A program made the position numbers and the translations under genes. From a virus: a DNA stretch of 57,697 bases. Within the stretch, counting starts at the first letter, position 1, and each line of letters opens with the position of its first letter. The stretch is from the IMG/VR virus record IMGVR_UViG_3300049255_000548, positions 1-57,697 of that record; one strand, written 5' to 3'. Shown in pieces: positions 30,033-37,115 of this stretch. The notes under the pieces are model-generated. The model ran no database searches and had not been told where the DNA came from. It saw only the letters and a list, made by a program, of their open reading frames with translations.

Positions 30033-30050
30033 TGTCTTTCTCTCCTTTTG

Positions 30051-30977
30051 TCAGGTCCACAGATAGTCGAACTGTGTGCGCTTCTTCCGGAAGGGCCGGC
30101 GGCGCCGCTGCGTGCGCTGCATCTTCTTCACCTGGATGTTGGTGAAGTCGCGCAGAAACCCGCCCGATCCGTCGCGGGTGCCCTGCCCCAGGGCAAGGAT
30201 GTTCAGCTTGTTGAACATCGAGTCCCAGCCCTTCGATCCGGCCGCCAGCGCGGCGGTGTAGCAGCCCAGGAAGTTCAGGCAGTTATCCACGCCGATGGTG
30301 GTGCTGGTGTTGGTGGGCGGCGTGCCGGAGGCCACGTACTGCACGCGGAGCTGCACCGGCTGGGTGCAGCCGCGGAACTTGAACACGTTCTCTTCCCAGG
30401 TGTAATCGCGCAGCGCGTCGGAGATGTCCCGGTCGGTGAGCGAGTCGAGGGCGTCCATCTCCGTGAACTTCGTGGACGACGTGGACGCCACGCCGCCCGT
30501 GCCGGCGTTGCCGTCCGACACCGATCCGTTCAGCGTGAAATTGTTGGCATCGACGACTGTGATAAACCACCGGCCCCACGGCGCCTGGGTGCCCGCAACC
30601 TCGCTGACAATCACGTCCGCGTAGTTCGAGTAGCCGTGCCCCGTCAGGCTCACCTGGATGGGGCTGGCCGTGTTGGTCGAGCCGATCGTTTGGGCCGTTA
30701 CGCTGCCCCGTTCGGACAGGAACTCCGGTTCCTCCATGTCGAGTACGCCGATGGCGCTCGGCACCAGCAGCGTCGTGTAAGCCGGCAGCAGGTGGTAGAA
30801 CTCGCGGCGGATCTTGGCGCTCCCCAGGTTCGCCATCGCGTCGTACATCTTCCGGTAGGCGGTCGCGAAGTGCGGCTGCAACACGGCGTTGGTGTAGCTC
30901 TCGCCCGCCGCCACCAGCCCGTTGTCGGAAAGCCAACTGCGGGCGGCGTCGTAGACGTTCTGGAGGGTGGGCTGCAT
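30051..30977 (-). CDS. Head-tail or tail-tube adaptor protein with FCCH insert
   Basis: 308 residues. The helical N-terminus (LQNVYDAARSWLSDNG, HFATAYRKMYDAMANLGSAK, REFYHLLPAYTTLLVPSAIG) resembles the podovirus tubular-A/gp4-type adaptor. A single FCCH-like beta unit is inserted at about 95-165 (HGYSNYADVIVSEVAGTQ, VVDANNFTLNG), like those in the fibre gene at 23162. The C-terminus is basic (QRTQRRRRPFRKKRTQ). Position between capsid genes and tail hub supports the assignment. Confidence 0.65.
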   Translation of the reverse strand: MQPTLQNVYDAARSWLSDNGLVAAGESYTNAVLQPHFATAYRKMYDAMANLGSAKIRREFYHLLPAYTTLLVPSAIGVLDMEEPEFLSERGSVTAQTIGSTNTASPIQVSLTGHGYSNYADVIVSEVAGTQAPWGRWFITVVDANNFTLNGSVSDGNAGTGGVASTSSTKFTEMDALDSLTDRDISDALRDYTWEENVFKFRGCTQPVQLRVQYVASGTPPTNTSTTIGVDNCLNFLGCYTAALAAGSKGWDSMFNKLNILALGQGTRDGSGGFLRDFTNIQVKKMQRTQRRRRPFRKKRTQFDYLWT

Positions 30978-31028
30978 CGGTCAGAGGCCCCGCTTGACAC
31001 CGGCGCCGTTTTCGGCGACGCTGCACCT

Positions 31029-31946
31029 ATGGCTTATCCAGGCGGAAAGTCCGGGCCGGGAGTCTTCCAGGCCCTCATTAACCTCATGCCGCCCCACGAG
31101 GTGTACATCGAGCCCTTTCTCGGCGGGGGCGCGGTCATGCGCCTCAAACGGCCGGCGCGCCTGAATATCGGCATCGACCGCGACGAGCAGGTCATCGCAT
31201 CCTGGCTCGCGGGCGAGGGCGATCGCCTGACGCCCGAAATGGCGGCGGCGGCCGTCGGCGCGCAAAATGGCGTCTCCGCCGGCAGGGTCGCTGCTGCCGG
31301 CGCGGCGCGCCGGCAGCAGCCGCCCGAGCTGGCGCCGCTGGCCACCGGCGCCGCTTCCGGCGGCTCCGAATTTCAATTCCTCGTCGGCGACGGCATCGAG
31401 TTTCTCCGCGCCTATCCGTTCACCGGCCGCGAGCTGGTTTACTGCGACCCGCCCTACCTGCTCTCGACGCGCGCCTCCGGCAGCCGCTATCGCTACGAGC
31501 TGAGCGATCGCGACCACCAGGAGCTGCTGGCGGTGATTCAACGCTTGCCGTGCCATGTGATGATCTCGGGGTACTCCTCCGCCATGTACGCCAAGGCGCT
31601 CCGCAAGTGGAGCGTCTATTCCTTCCAGGCCGCCACCCGCGGCAAGCCGGCGGCCGAATGGGTCTGGTGCAATTTCCCCCGGCCGGTCGAGCTCCACGAC
31701 TATCGCTTCCTCGGCGACAACAAGCGCGAGCGCGAGCGGATCCGCCGCAGACAGCGGCGGTGGACCGCGCGCCTTCGCCTGATGGAGCCCATCGAGCGGC
31801 AGGCGCTTCTGGCCGCGATCGCGGAGGTCGCCGGATCGGGCGTCCCCACCAGGCCGGCCGCTACGGCCGGCGCCGCGCCTCGGGCTGCAGGGCCGCGAGC
31901 TCCGGCGGCAGCTTCTTCAGCACCGTCCCGCAGCTCGGGCAGATGA
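31029..31946 (+). CDS. DNA adenine N6-methyltransferase, Dam/D12 class
   Basis: 305 residues. YPGGKSG (3-9) and EPFLGGGAVM (28-37) bind AdoMet; the catalytic motif is DPPYLLS (140-146); target-recognition region between. A low-complexity insert (about 83-112, AAGAARRQQPPELAPLATGA) is unusual for Dam. It methylates adenine in a short site, probably shielding phage DNA from restriction or marking replication. It is the only plus-strand gene in the 40-kb late module; its 3' end overlaps the tail of the minus-strand gene at 31861 by 86 bases. A TTGACA at 30994-30999 lies upstream with a poor -10. Confidence 0.9.
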   Translation: MAYPGGKSGPGVFQALINLMPPHEVYIEPFLGGGAVMRLKRPARLNIGIDRDEQVIASWLAGEGDRLTPEMAAAAVGAQNGVSAGRVAAAGAARRQQPPELAPLATGAASGGSEFQFLVGDGIEFLRAYPFTGRELVYCDPPYLLSTRASGSRYRYELSDRDHQELLAVIQRLPCHVMISGYSSAMYAKALRKWSVYSFQAATRGKPAAEWVWCNFPRPVELHDYRFLGDNKRERERIRRRQRRWTARLRLMEPIERQALLAAIAEVAGSGVPTRPAATAGAAPRAAGPRAPAAASSAPSRSSGR

Positions 31947-32505
31947 ACGCGTGTACCGAGATCGGCGTGGTACAGGCCGGGCAAGGAACGTTTCCCTCCT
32001 TGCGCGGGTCTCGCGCCCACACTTCTTCGAGACCCAGGTACTCGGCCGCCATCCGGTGATGCCGGTTGATGCCGCGCCAGTCCTGGTTCTGCGCCATCCG
32101 CATTCCCTCGTGGTACAGGTATTCGAACAGCAGGTTCTGCCGCGCAGTGAGAATCGCGATTTCCTCTTCGGTCGGCGTCTCTTCGGCGATGAGCCCAATC
32201 CCTGGCCCGGAGCCGGGCGGCGCGCCGATCGGCGTGGCGGCCCAGTGCCGCAGCAGATCGTCCGCCACTTGCTCGCAGAAGATGAGGCTTTCGTTGACCA
32301 CTTCCCGGTTGAGCGGATCCTTGGTGAACTGCACCGCGTCCTGCACCCGGATCAGCACGGGCTTTTCGCCTTTCTTGCAGGCGCCGATTTGGTAGCGAGT
32401 CCAGCCGTCGAACGGCCGCTCCACTACCGGCGGCGTGTCCGGATAGACCGACGCGATCACGACGTGGCCGCGAGTGATGCGGCGGGAAAGCAAAGTGTCC
32501 TTCAT
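31861..32505 (-). CDS. Capsid-module protein with C-terminal zinc ribbon
   Basis: 214 residues. The middle is helical (LTARQNLLFEYLYHEGMRMA, HHRMAAEYLGLEEVW); the end carries CPACTTPIS then CPSC, a zinc ribbon. The N-terminal half is beta-rich (VERPFDGWTRYQIGACKKGE, KPVLIRVQDAVQF). No family recognised; a gene of the connector neighbourhood. The last 86 bases overlap the Dam gene tail to tail. Confidence 0.6.
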   Translation of the reverse strand: MKDTLLSRRITRGHVVIASVYPDTPPVVERPFDGWTRYQIGACKKGEKPVLIRVQDAVQFTKDPLNREVVNESLIFCEQVADDLLRHWAATPIGAPPGSGPGIGLIAEETPTEEEIAILTARQNLLFEYLYHEGMRMAQNQDWRGINRHHRMAAEYLGLEEVWARDPRKEGNVPCPACTTPISVHAFICPSCGTVLKKLPPELAALQPEARRRP

Positions 32506-32518
32506 GAGTTTCCTTTTT

Positions 32519-33178
32519 CTACGGCAGGATGAGCTTGCCGGCCTCGACGCCGGTAGCGGAGGTTTCTTTTGCCGGCAGGCTGACTCCGCCCATTCGCGCC
32601 CCCGGTTTGGCGTTGCCGAACGCCGTGCAGGCGTCCGAGATCATGGCGTCCAGGCGCGATTCGTCTCGCCGCTCCTTCAGGGCCAGGGCGTCCTCGGTCT
32701 CCTGAAGCCAGTCCACATAGGACTTCTTGCGGTCCGCCCGGATCTTGTGGATCAGCTCCCACGTCACCGCCCGGTCCGGCACTTCTCCGTGCCCCAGGCA
32801 CGCGTTAGTCGGGACGCGCCAGCCGGTGGCGCTCCAGCGCAACCGCGTGCCGAATTCCTTCAGCCAGTCATCGAGCGTGCCGCAGGAGGTCCACAGCAGC
32901 GCCACCCACTGTTCTTTCAACTGGGGGCAAAGCTTCCGCTCGATGTAGCGCGGCTTGGCAATCGAGATCTTGCAGGACGCAGCGTGCACGGTCTTGTTCA
33001 CACCGCACTGGCATTCGTAGTCGAAAATGGGCCGCCCGGTGTGGGGATCGAGGGCCTGCATGTAGTGGGTCAGGTCCTCGGACCAGCCCCACTCATACAG
33101 TGGCTCGCCGAACGGGTTGCGCCCCAGCTCGGCGCCCAGCAGCTCGTTGAGCTTCGCAACTTTGGTTTTCCACCACAT
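32519..33178 (-). CDS. Conserved hypothetical capsid-module protein
   Basis: 219 residues. Opens WWKTKVAKLNELLGAELGRN PFG with LYEWGWSEDLTHYMQALDPH; several Cys in DYECQCGVNKTVHAASCKIS, then KLCPQLKEQWVALLW. Basic helical C-terminal half. Unrecognised. The Cys/His pattern could hold a metal ion. Close packing with neighbours (three bases from the gene upstream) fits one virion-assembly operon. Confidence 0.6.
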   Translation of the reverse strand: MWWKTKVAKLNELLGAELGRNPFGEPLYEWGWSEDLTHYMQALDPHTGRPIFDYECQCGVNKTVHAASCKISIAKPRYIERKLCPQLKEQWVALLWTSCGTLDDWLKEFGTRLRWSATGWRVPTNACLGHGEVPDRAVTWELIHKIRADRKKSYVDWLQETEDALALKERRDESRLDAMISDACTAFGNAKPGARMGGVSLPAKETSATGVEAGKLILP

Positions 33179-33181
33179 CGG

Positions 33182-33985
33182 CTAAGCCTCGTGCCCGGGC
33201 GTCGGCGGGTCGCCCATCATCCGTTCCAGTTCCCGGATTTCGTCGGAGCTGGGCGGGACCAGGTCCTGAGGACGGATCTCCGTGCCGCTGAGGAGCGAGA
33301 GAACTTCCGCCGTAATGGCCTCCGCCAGATCGCCGTCCATTTCCTTGCTGGCGTTGGCCGGATGACACCAGCCCCGCGCCACGGCGCCGCGGACCTCCTG
33401 CACCTCGACCGGCTGGGCGCATTCGCGAAACAGCGCCTCCACCAGCTCCGGCACTTTCGCCACCAGGATGTCTTCCTGGACGCTGCCGTCGTCCGACGTG
33501 CGCGCCGCCAGGCCGAACAACTTGCCGATGCGAACCACCAGGCCGCGGTAGTAATCCGTGTTCCGCTGGCACTGTTCGGCCGTCTCGCGCCAGGCGGCGG
33601 CTTCCCGGTTCCTTTCCGCCTCCTCTTCCAGGGGCAGCGTTCCCTTCAACTGCGCCTCCGCTTCGTCCGCCGCGGCTTGGGGCGTGAGAGGAGGGACGAA
33701 CAGAAGCTCCAGGTCCAGGCCCGCCGGCCGCCAGGCCTGAGCGGCTCTCCAGACGGCGGTGGCCAGCTCCCGCGCCCGGTCTTCCGACTCGCCCACGAAA
33801 TAGGTGAGGAGGCGGATATGGAGGTGCGACGGCACGCTCACCGCGAAGGCGTCTCCCGCCGTGGTGGAGGCGGCGGGATTGGGGACGGGCTGGTCGCCGG
33901 CCTGGTCCGGCCGCACCCCGGTGGCGCGATACAGGACTTCTTCGAACTCGGCGCTGTAGCCCGAGTATTTCACGATGACGTTCAC
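33182..33985 (-). CDS. Hypothetical capsid-module protein
   Basis: 267 residues, GTG start with GGAGG upstream. Beta start (NVIVKYSGYSAEFEEVLYRA), a section SHLHIRLLTYFVGESEDRA that reads like a sensor or binding domain, and a long helical Ala/Glu-rich middle (AADEAEAQLKGTLPLEEEAE). The C-terminus is acidic (PPSSDEIRELERMMGDP). No family. It lies two genes downstream of the major capsid protein. Confidence 0.55.
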   Translation of the reverse strand: MNVIVKYSGYSAEFEEVLYRATGVRPDQAGDQPVPNPAASTTAGDAFAVSVPSHLHIRLLTYFVGESEDRARELATAVWRAAQAWRPAGLDLELLFVPPLTPQAAADEAEAQLKGTLPLEEEAERNREAAAWRETAEQCQRNTDYYRGLVVRIGKLFGLAARTSDDGSVQEDILVAKVPELVEALFRECAQPVEVQEVRGAVARGWCHPANASKEMDGDLAEAITAEVLSLLSGTEIRPQDLVPPSSDEIRELERMMGDPPTPGHEA

Positions 33986-34051
33986 AAGACCTCCAAAAGA
34001 GCTGGGCGGCGTTTCACCGCCCGGCGCGTTTCAGCCCGCGCTGGCATTTCG

Positions 34052-34357
34052 TTACAGCCGGGACTGGATGGCGTCCAGCCGGGAAATTGCCTCGTTGAGC
34101 AGAAAGTGCGCGCGGTGGACCAGTTGTTCGAGCGGCAGTTCGCCCTCGGGATTGCCGGGTAGCGGCTCCGATTTGCCGTGCTCGCCGTCTCCGAAAAGCC
34201 GGCCGCTCAGGTGAGCCAGCCGGTCGTTGAGTTCGAGGCCCTGGCCAACAAGTGCCTGGGCGAACTCGGATGGACGTTGGGCAGGCGGCCGGGGGCCGGT
34301 GCCGGAAAGGGTGGGGCTGCTTTGAATCGGTTGGTGGCTAGCGACTTTGTTATACAT
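34052..34357 (-). CDS. Small hydrophilic protein after the major capsid gene
   Basis: 101 residues from ATG 34357: MYNKVASHQPIQSSPTLSGT, then QALVGQGLELNDRLAHLSGR and EQLVHRAHFLLNEAISRLDA. Two amphipathic helices. The longer reading to GTG 34423 would start inside the terminator hairpin, so it is rejected. No motif. Only transcripts that read through the capsid terminator would express it. Confidence 0.5.
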   Translation of the reverse strand: MYNKVASHQPIQSSPTLSGTGPRPPAQRPSEFAQALVGQGLELNDRLAHLSGRLFGDGEHGKSEPLPGNPEGELPLEQLVHRAHFLLNEAISRLDAIQSRL

Positions 34358-34389
34358 AGCGGCGCCCAGAGGCGCATATAAAATCAGGC

Positions 34390-34421
34390 GGACCCGCGGA
34401 GCCTTTCGGCCCCGCAGGTCC
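34390..34421 (-). terminator. GAAA-capped terminator hairpin after the capsid gene
   Basis: On the minus strand GGACCTGCGGGGCC pairs over all 14 positions (two as G-T) with GGCTCCGCGGGTCC around a GAAA tetraloop, followed by GCCTGATTTTAT. It lies 60 bases past the capsid stop. Stable stem plus TTTT fits a partial intrinsic terminator that raises capsid mRNA over downstream genes. Confidence 0.7.
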
Positions 34422-34480
34422 ACGCCGCCGGCTTGCCAGCGGGGAGGCTGAAGCCCGCGCTCGCCGTGCGGCGTCTCGGG

Positions 34481-35812
34481 CTAATAGCCCGAAGGCAGAG
34501 AGAGGCCGGTGATGATGCCGCCGGCGCCGGGGTCCACACAATACACGTTCTCGCTCTGGATGAGGTAGAACGTCATGCCCGCCTTGGGGAACCCGGTCGA
34601 GGCCGAGCGCAGCTCGAAGATGCGGCGCCCTTCCACCTCGTGGAACTTCAGGTCGTGCAGCATCGCGCGCCCCCAGTTCTTGGGGATGATCCAGTCGATG
34701 CGGCTCCGGTCCTGCTTCTTGCTGACGTAGTGCTTCACGCCCGTCCAGGTGAACGTCGTGGACTGCTTGATGTCGGCCGGAACGATGTCGATCATCTTGT
34801 CCGACCCGCCGCGGTGCCACTCCGAGATCGCGATCCCGGTGAAGTACACCGCCGCCCGCTGCGCCTGGTGCGCGATCCCGACCATGCCCGCCAGCGCTTC
34901 TTCGTCGCGCCGCTGGATGATCTGGTCGTTGAGCAGCAGGCCGTGCGCCGGCACCAGCGCCGTCGAGCCGGCGGCCACGTTCGGGGTGACCACTTCGGGC
35001 ACCGTGGCGCGGTTCAGGCCGAGCGTGGTGCCCGAGGTCGCCGAGTTGTTGAAGGTGTAGAGCCCCAGCTTCCAGGAGCCCACCGACACCGTGGGAGACA
35101 TGCCGCGGAAGCAGATCTTGTCGGTGTTGGTGGTGCCGGAGAGCGTCACGCTGCCGGGGAAGGTGAACGTCGCGGTCTTGCCCACCAGGTCGTAGGAGCT
35201 GACCCGCACCGGGCCGCCCGAGTTGCGCTGGGTGGTCAGGTCGTTCGAGAAGATATCGACCGGCTGGTTGTAGCGCAGCCGCTGCGGCCCGAACGAGGTG
35301 TCCAGGTTGTAGGTGCAGGGCGAGGAGGTGCCGGGTGTGCCGGTGCCGTTGCCCGTGGCCAGGACGCCCGTGCCGTCCTGGTGGTAGCCCGTGTCCTCGT
35401 ATTGCTGCATCTCCTTCATCGACTTCTTCAGGTGGTACTTGAAGACGTCCACCACGGCCTGCTCCGAGCTGGCGGTGGCTTCCTTCGCGAGGGAGGAGAT
35501 TTCGACGGCGTATTCGGCGGGGAAGTACCCGATGGTCATGAAGTCCACGCGCATCGAGCTGCCGCCGCCCAGGTCGCCTTCGTCGTAGCTGAAGGTGCCG
35601 TAGTCGCCGCCCACGTAGCGCATCAGCGGAACGCGGAAGGCCGAGAGAGTAGTGCCGCCGGAGAGCGTCTGGGTCCAGGCGGAGATCTTGTGCGATTCGG
35701 AGGCTTTGCGGATCAGCCCCGAGACCAGCGTGGTCGTTTCGTACCACTCCTGGAGCTTGGGGCGGACCTTTTCAAACTGGCCGCCGACCACATCGGCGTT
35801 GGTTGCGGACAT
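34481..35812 (-). CDS. Major capsid protein
   Basis: 443 residues; AAAGGA before ATG. N-terminal helix (FEKVRPKLQEWYETTTLVSG), a long beta-rich core with IGYFPAEYAVEISSLAKEA, VVDVFKYHLKKSMKEMQQYE (spine-helix-like), then SSYDLVGKTATFTFPGSVTL and a C-terminal region naming a well-formed P-domain (FRGMSPTVSVGSWKLGLYTF). Order portal-scaffold-this gene and absence of a protease domain support a podovirus-type capsid protein with HK97 fold. It is followed by a strong hairpin at 34390-34421. Confidence 0.85.
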   Translation of the reverse strand: MSATNADVVGGQFEKVRPKLQEWYETTTLVSGLIRKASESHKISAWTQTLSGGTTLSAFRVPLMRYVGGDYGTFSYDEGDLGGGSSMRVDFMTIGYFPAEYAVEISSLAKEATASSEQAVVDVFKYHLKKSMKEMQQYEDTGYHQDGTGVLATGNGTGTPGTSSPCTYNLDTSFGPQRLRYNQPVDIFSNDLTTQRNSGGPVRVSSYDLVGKTATFTFPGSVTLSGTTNTDKICFRGMSPTVSVGSWKLGLYTFNNSATSGTTLGLNRATVPEVVTPNVAAGSTALVPAHGLLLNDQIIQRRDEEALAGMVGIAHQAQRAAVYFTGIAISEWHRGGSDKMIDIVPADIKQSTTFTWTGVKHYVSKKQDRSRIDWIIPKNWGRAMLHDLKFHEVEGRRIFELRSASTGFPKAGMTFYLIQSENVYCVDPGAGGIITGLSLPSGY

Positions 35813-35827
35813 TGGAAATCCTTTCGG

Positions 35828-37099
35828 TTAGATGCCCATGTCGGCGTCGATCTTTTCGTCCAGCGACATTTCGGTACGCTGCTTCGTACTGGCGATGGAA
35901 CGCTTCACCGGCGCGCCGGGTGCGGCGGAGCCCCTTCGGTCGGCTCCGCGCTGCTGCCGGGCGTGTTCCGTCTGGTTCTGTTGCACCAGCTTGGCGGTGG
36001 CCTGGCGGATGAGCGGCGCGGCTTTCGCGGTGAGGATCTGATCGGCCTTGGCGAGGTAGCTGTTTACCAGCGCTTGGCGGTCGCCCGGAGACATGGTGCG
36101 CCGGGCGCCGCGGAAATCGAGATTGAAATTACGGAGCCACTCCTGGTCCTGTTCCACCCCCTGAATCACCTGGAGGCGGATCTGGTTGCGGAGCGCGTTA
36201 AAAAGTTCGGGCGTGTCGGCGAATTTGGCTTTCACATCGCCCAGCATCTGGTCGATGCGGCCGTTGAGGCCCCCGCCGATCGCGTCGTGGGTGCCCTTGT
36301 TCCAGTTGGCCCACTGGCGCTCGGCCTGTTGCTGCTGGGTCTGCTGCAAGGCCTGCTCCCGCCGCTCCACGTCACGCAGGCGGCTGGCCACCGGATCGGG
36401 CTTGGCGGGCGCCTCGGTGCGGTACTGCCCGGTGTGGCTCCACTCGAACATGCGCGCCCGGTAAAGGTCGTTGGGGTCGCCGGTCTCGGCGGCCCTCGAG
36501 TAGAGATCGTCGGCCTTGCTGGTGAGGAACCCGGACGCCATCTGCTCCCGGATGGCCGCGGGGGCGCGCTCCACGGCGCGGGCCGCCATGGCGGCGAATC
36601 CCTCGGGCGATTGCGACTCCCAGTAGTTCAGGAACTCGTCGATGTTCTGCGGGTCGCCCGACGTGAAGTCCGCGTGCATGTGCCGGAGATCGTTGGCGCG
36701 CAGATACTGTTGCTGCGCCTCCTGCACCGTCGGCGCGAACTGCTGCACCTCCTGCGCGAACTTGTGACCCGCGTAGATACTGTTCCAGCGCGGCACCTCG
36801 ATGTTGATGCGCTTGCCGTCCTGCGACATCTGCGCGCCTTCGGGCAGATTCGCGCCGGCGGCCGGCGCCGGAGCCGGCGGCCCTGCCGGCGTGGCGGGCT
36901 GCGGAGGAGCCTGGTCGTCGGGTTCGCCGGCGGCGGCCGTCGTGGGGTCCTCGACCGTCTCTTCGGCCGGCTCGGGCGCCGGCGGGGCCCCGCCGCCCGT
37001 TCCGGCGTCCGGCGCCGGCGGCTCGGGGGAAAAGAAAGAATCCATGGACGAGTCCAGGCTCGGACTCGGATCGGCGATCATTTCGGCTGCTGGAGACAT
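35828..37099 (-). CDS. Scaffold protein
   Basis: 423 residues, acidic and helical. Pro/Ala/Glu-rich N-terminus (about 1-85), then coiled coil (AQEVQQFAPTVQEAQQQYLR, RREQALQQTQQQQAERQWAN) and a basic C-terminus (KLVQQNQTEHARQQRGADRR ... SIASTKQRTEMSLDEKI), the charge layout of phage scaffolds that bind capsid through a basic tail. Sits between portal and major capsid, as in podoviruses. AAGGA six bases before ATG. Confidence 0.8.
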   Translation of the reverse strand: MSPAAEMIADPSPSLDSSMDSFFSPEPPAPDAGTGGGAPPAPEPAEETVEDPTTAAAGEPDDQAPPQPATPAGPPAPAPAAGANLPEGAQMSQDGKRINIEVPRWNSIYAGHKFAQEVQQFAPTVQEAQQQYLRANDLRHMHADFTSGDPQNIDEFLNYWESQSPEGFAAMAARAVERAPAAIREQMASGFLTSKADDLYSRAAETGDPNDLYRARMFEWSHTGQYRTEAPAKPDPVASRLRDVERREQALQQTQQQQAERQWANWNKGTHDAIGGGLNGRIDQMLGDVKAKFADTPELFNALRNQIRLQVIQGVEQDQEWLRNFNLDFRGARRTMSPGDRQALVNSYLAKADQILTAKAAPLIRQATAKLVQQNQTEHARQQRGADRRGSAAPGAPVKRSIASTKQRTEMSLDEKIDADMGI

Positions 37100-37115
37100 G
37101 AGGTTCCTTTTCGCG

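Noticed and set aside
30994-31022. Strong promoter for the Dam gene
   Set aside because: The TTGACA is perfect but the -10 position reads GACGCT, too poor to call a promoter.
28878-31946. 1022-codon plus-strand open frame across structural genes
   Set aside because: All but the Dam part (31029-31946) is antisense to three well-supported minus-strand genes; sequence is Arg/Gly/Val-rich shadow typical of GC-rich DNA.
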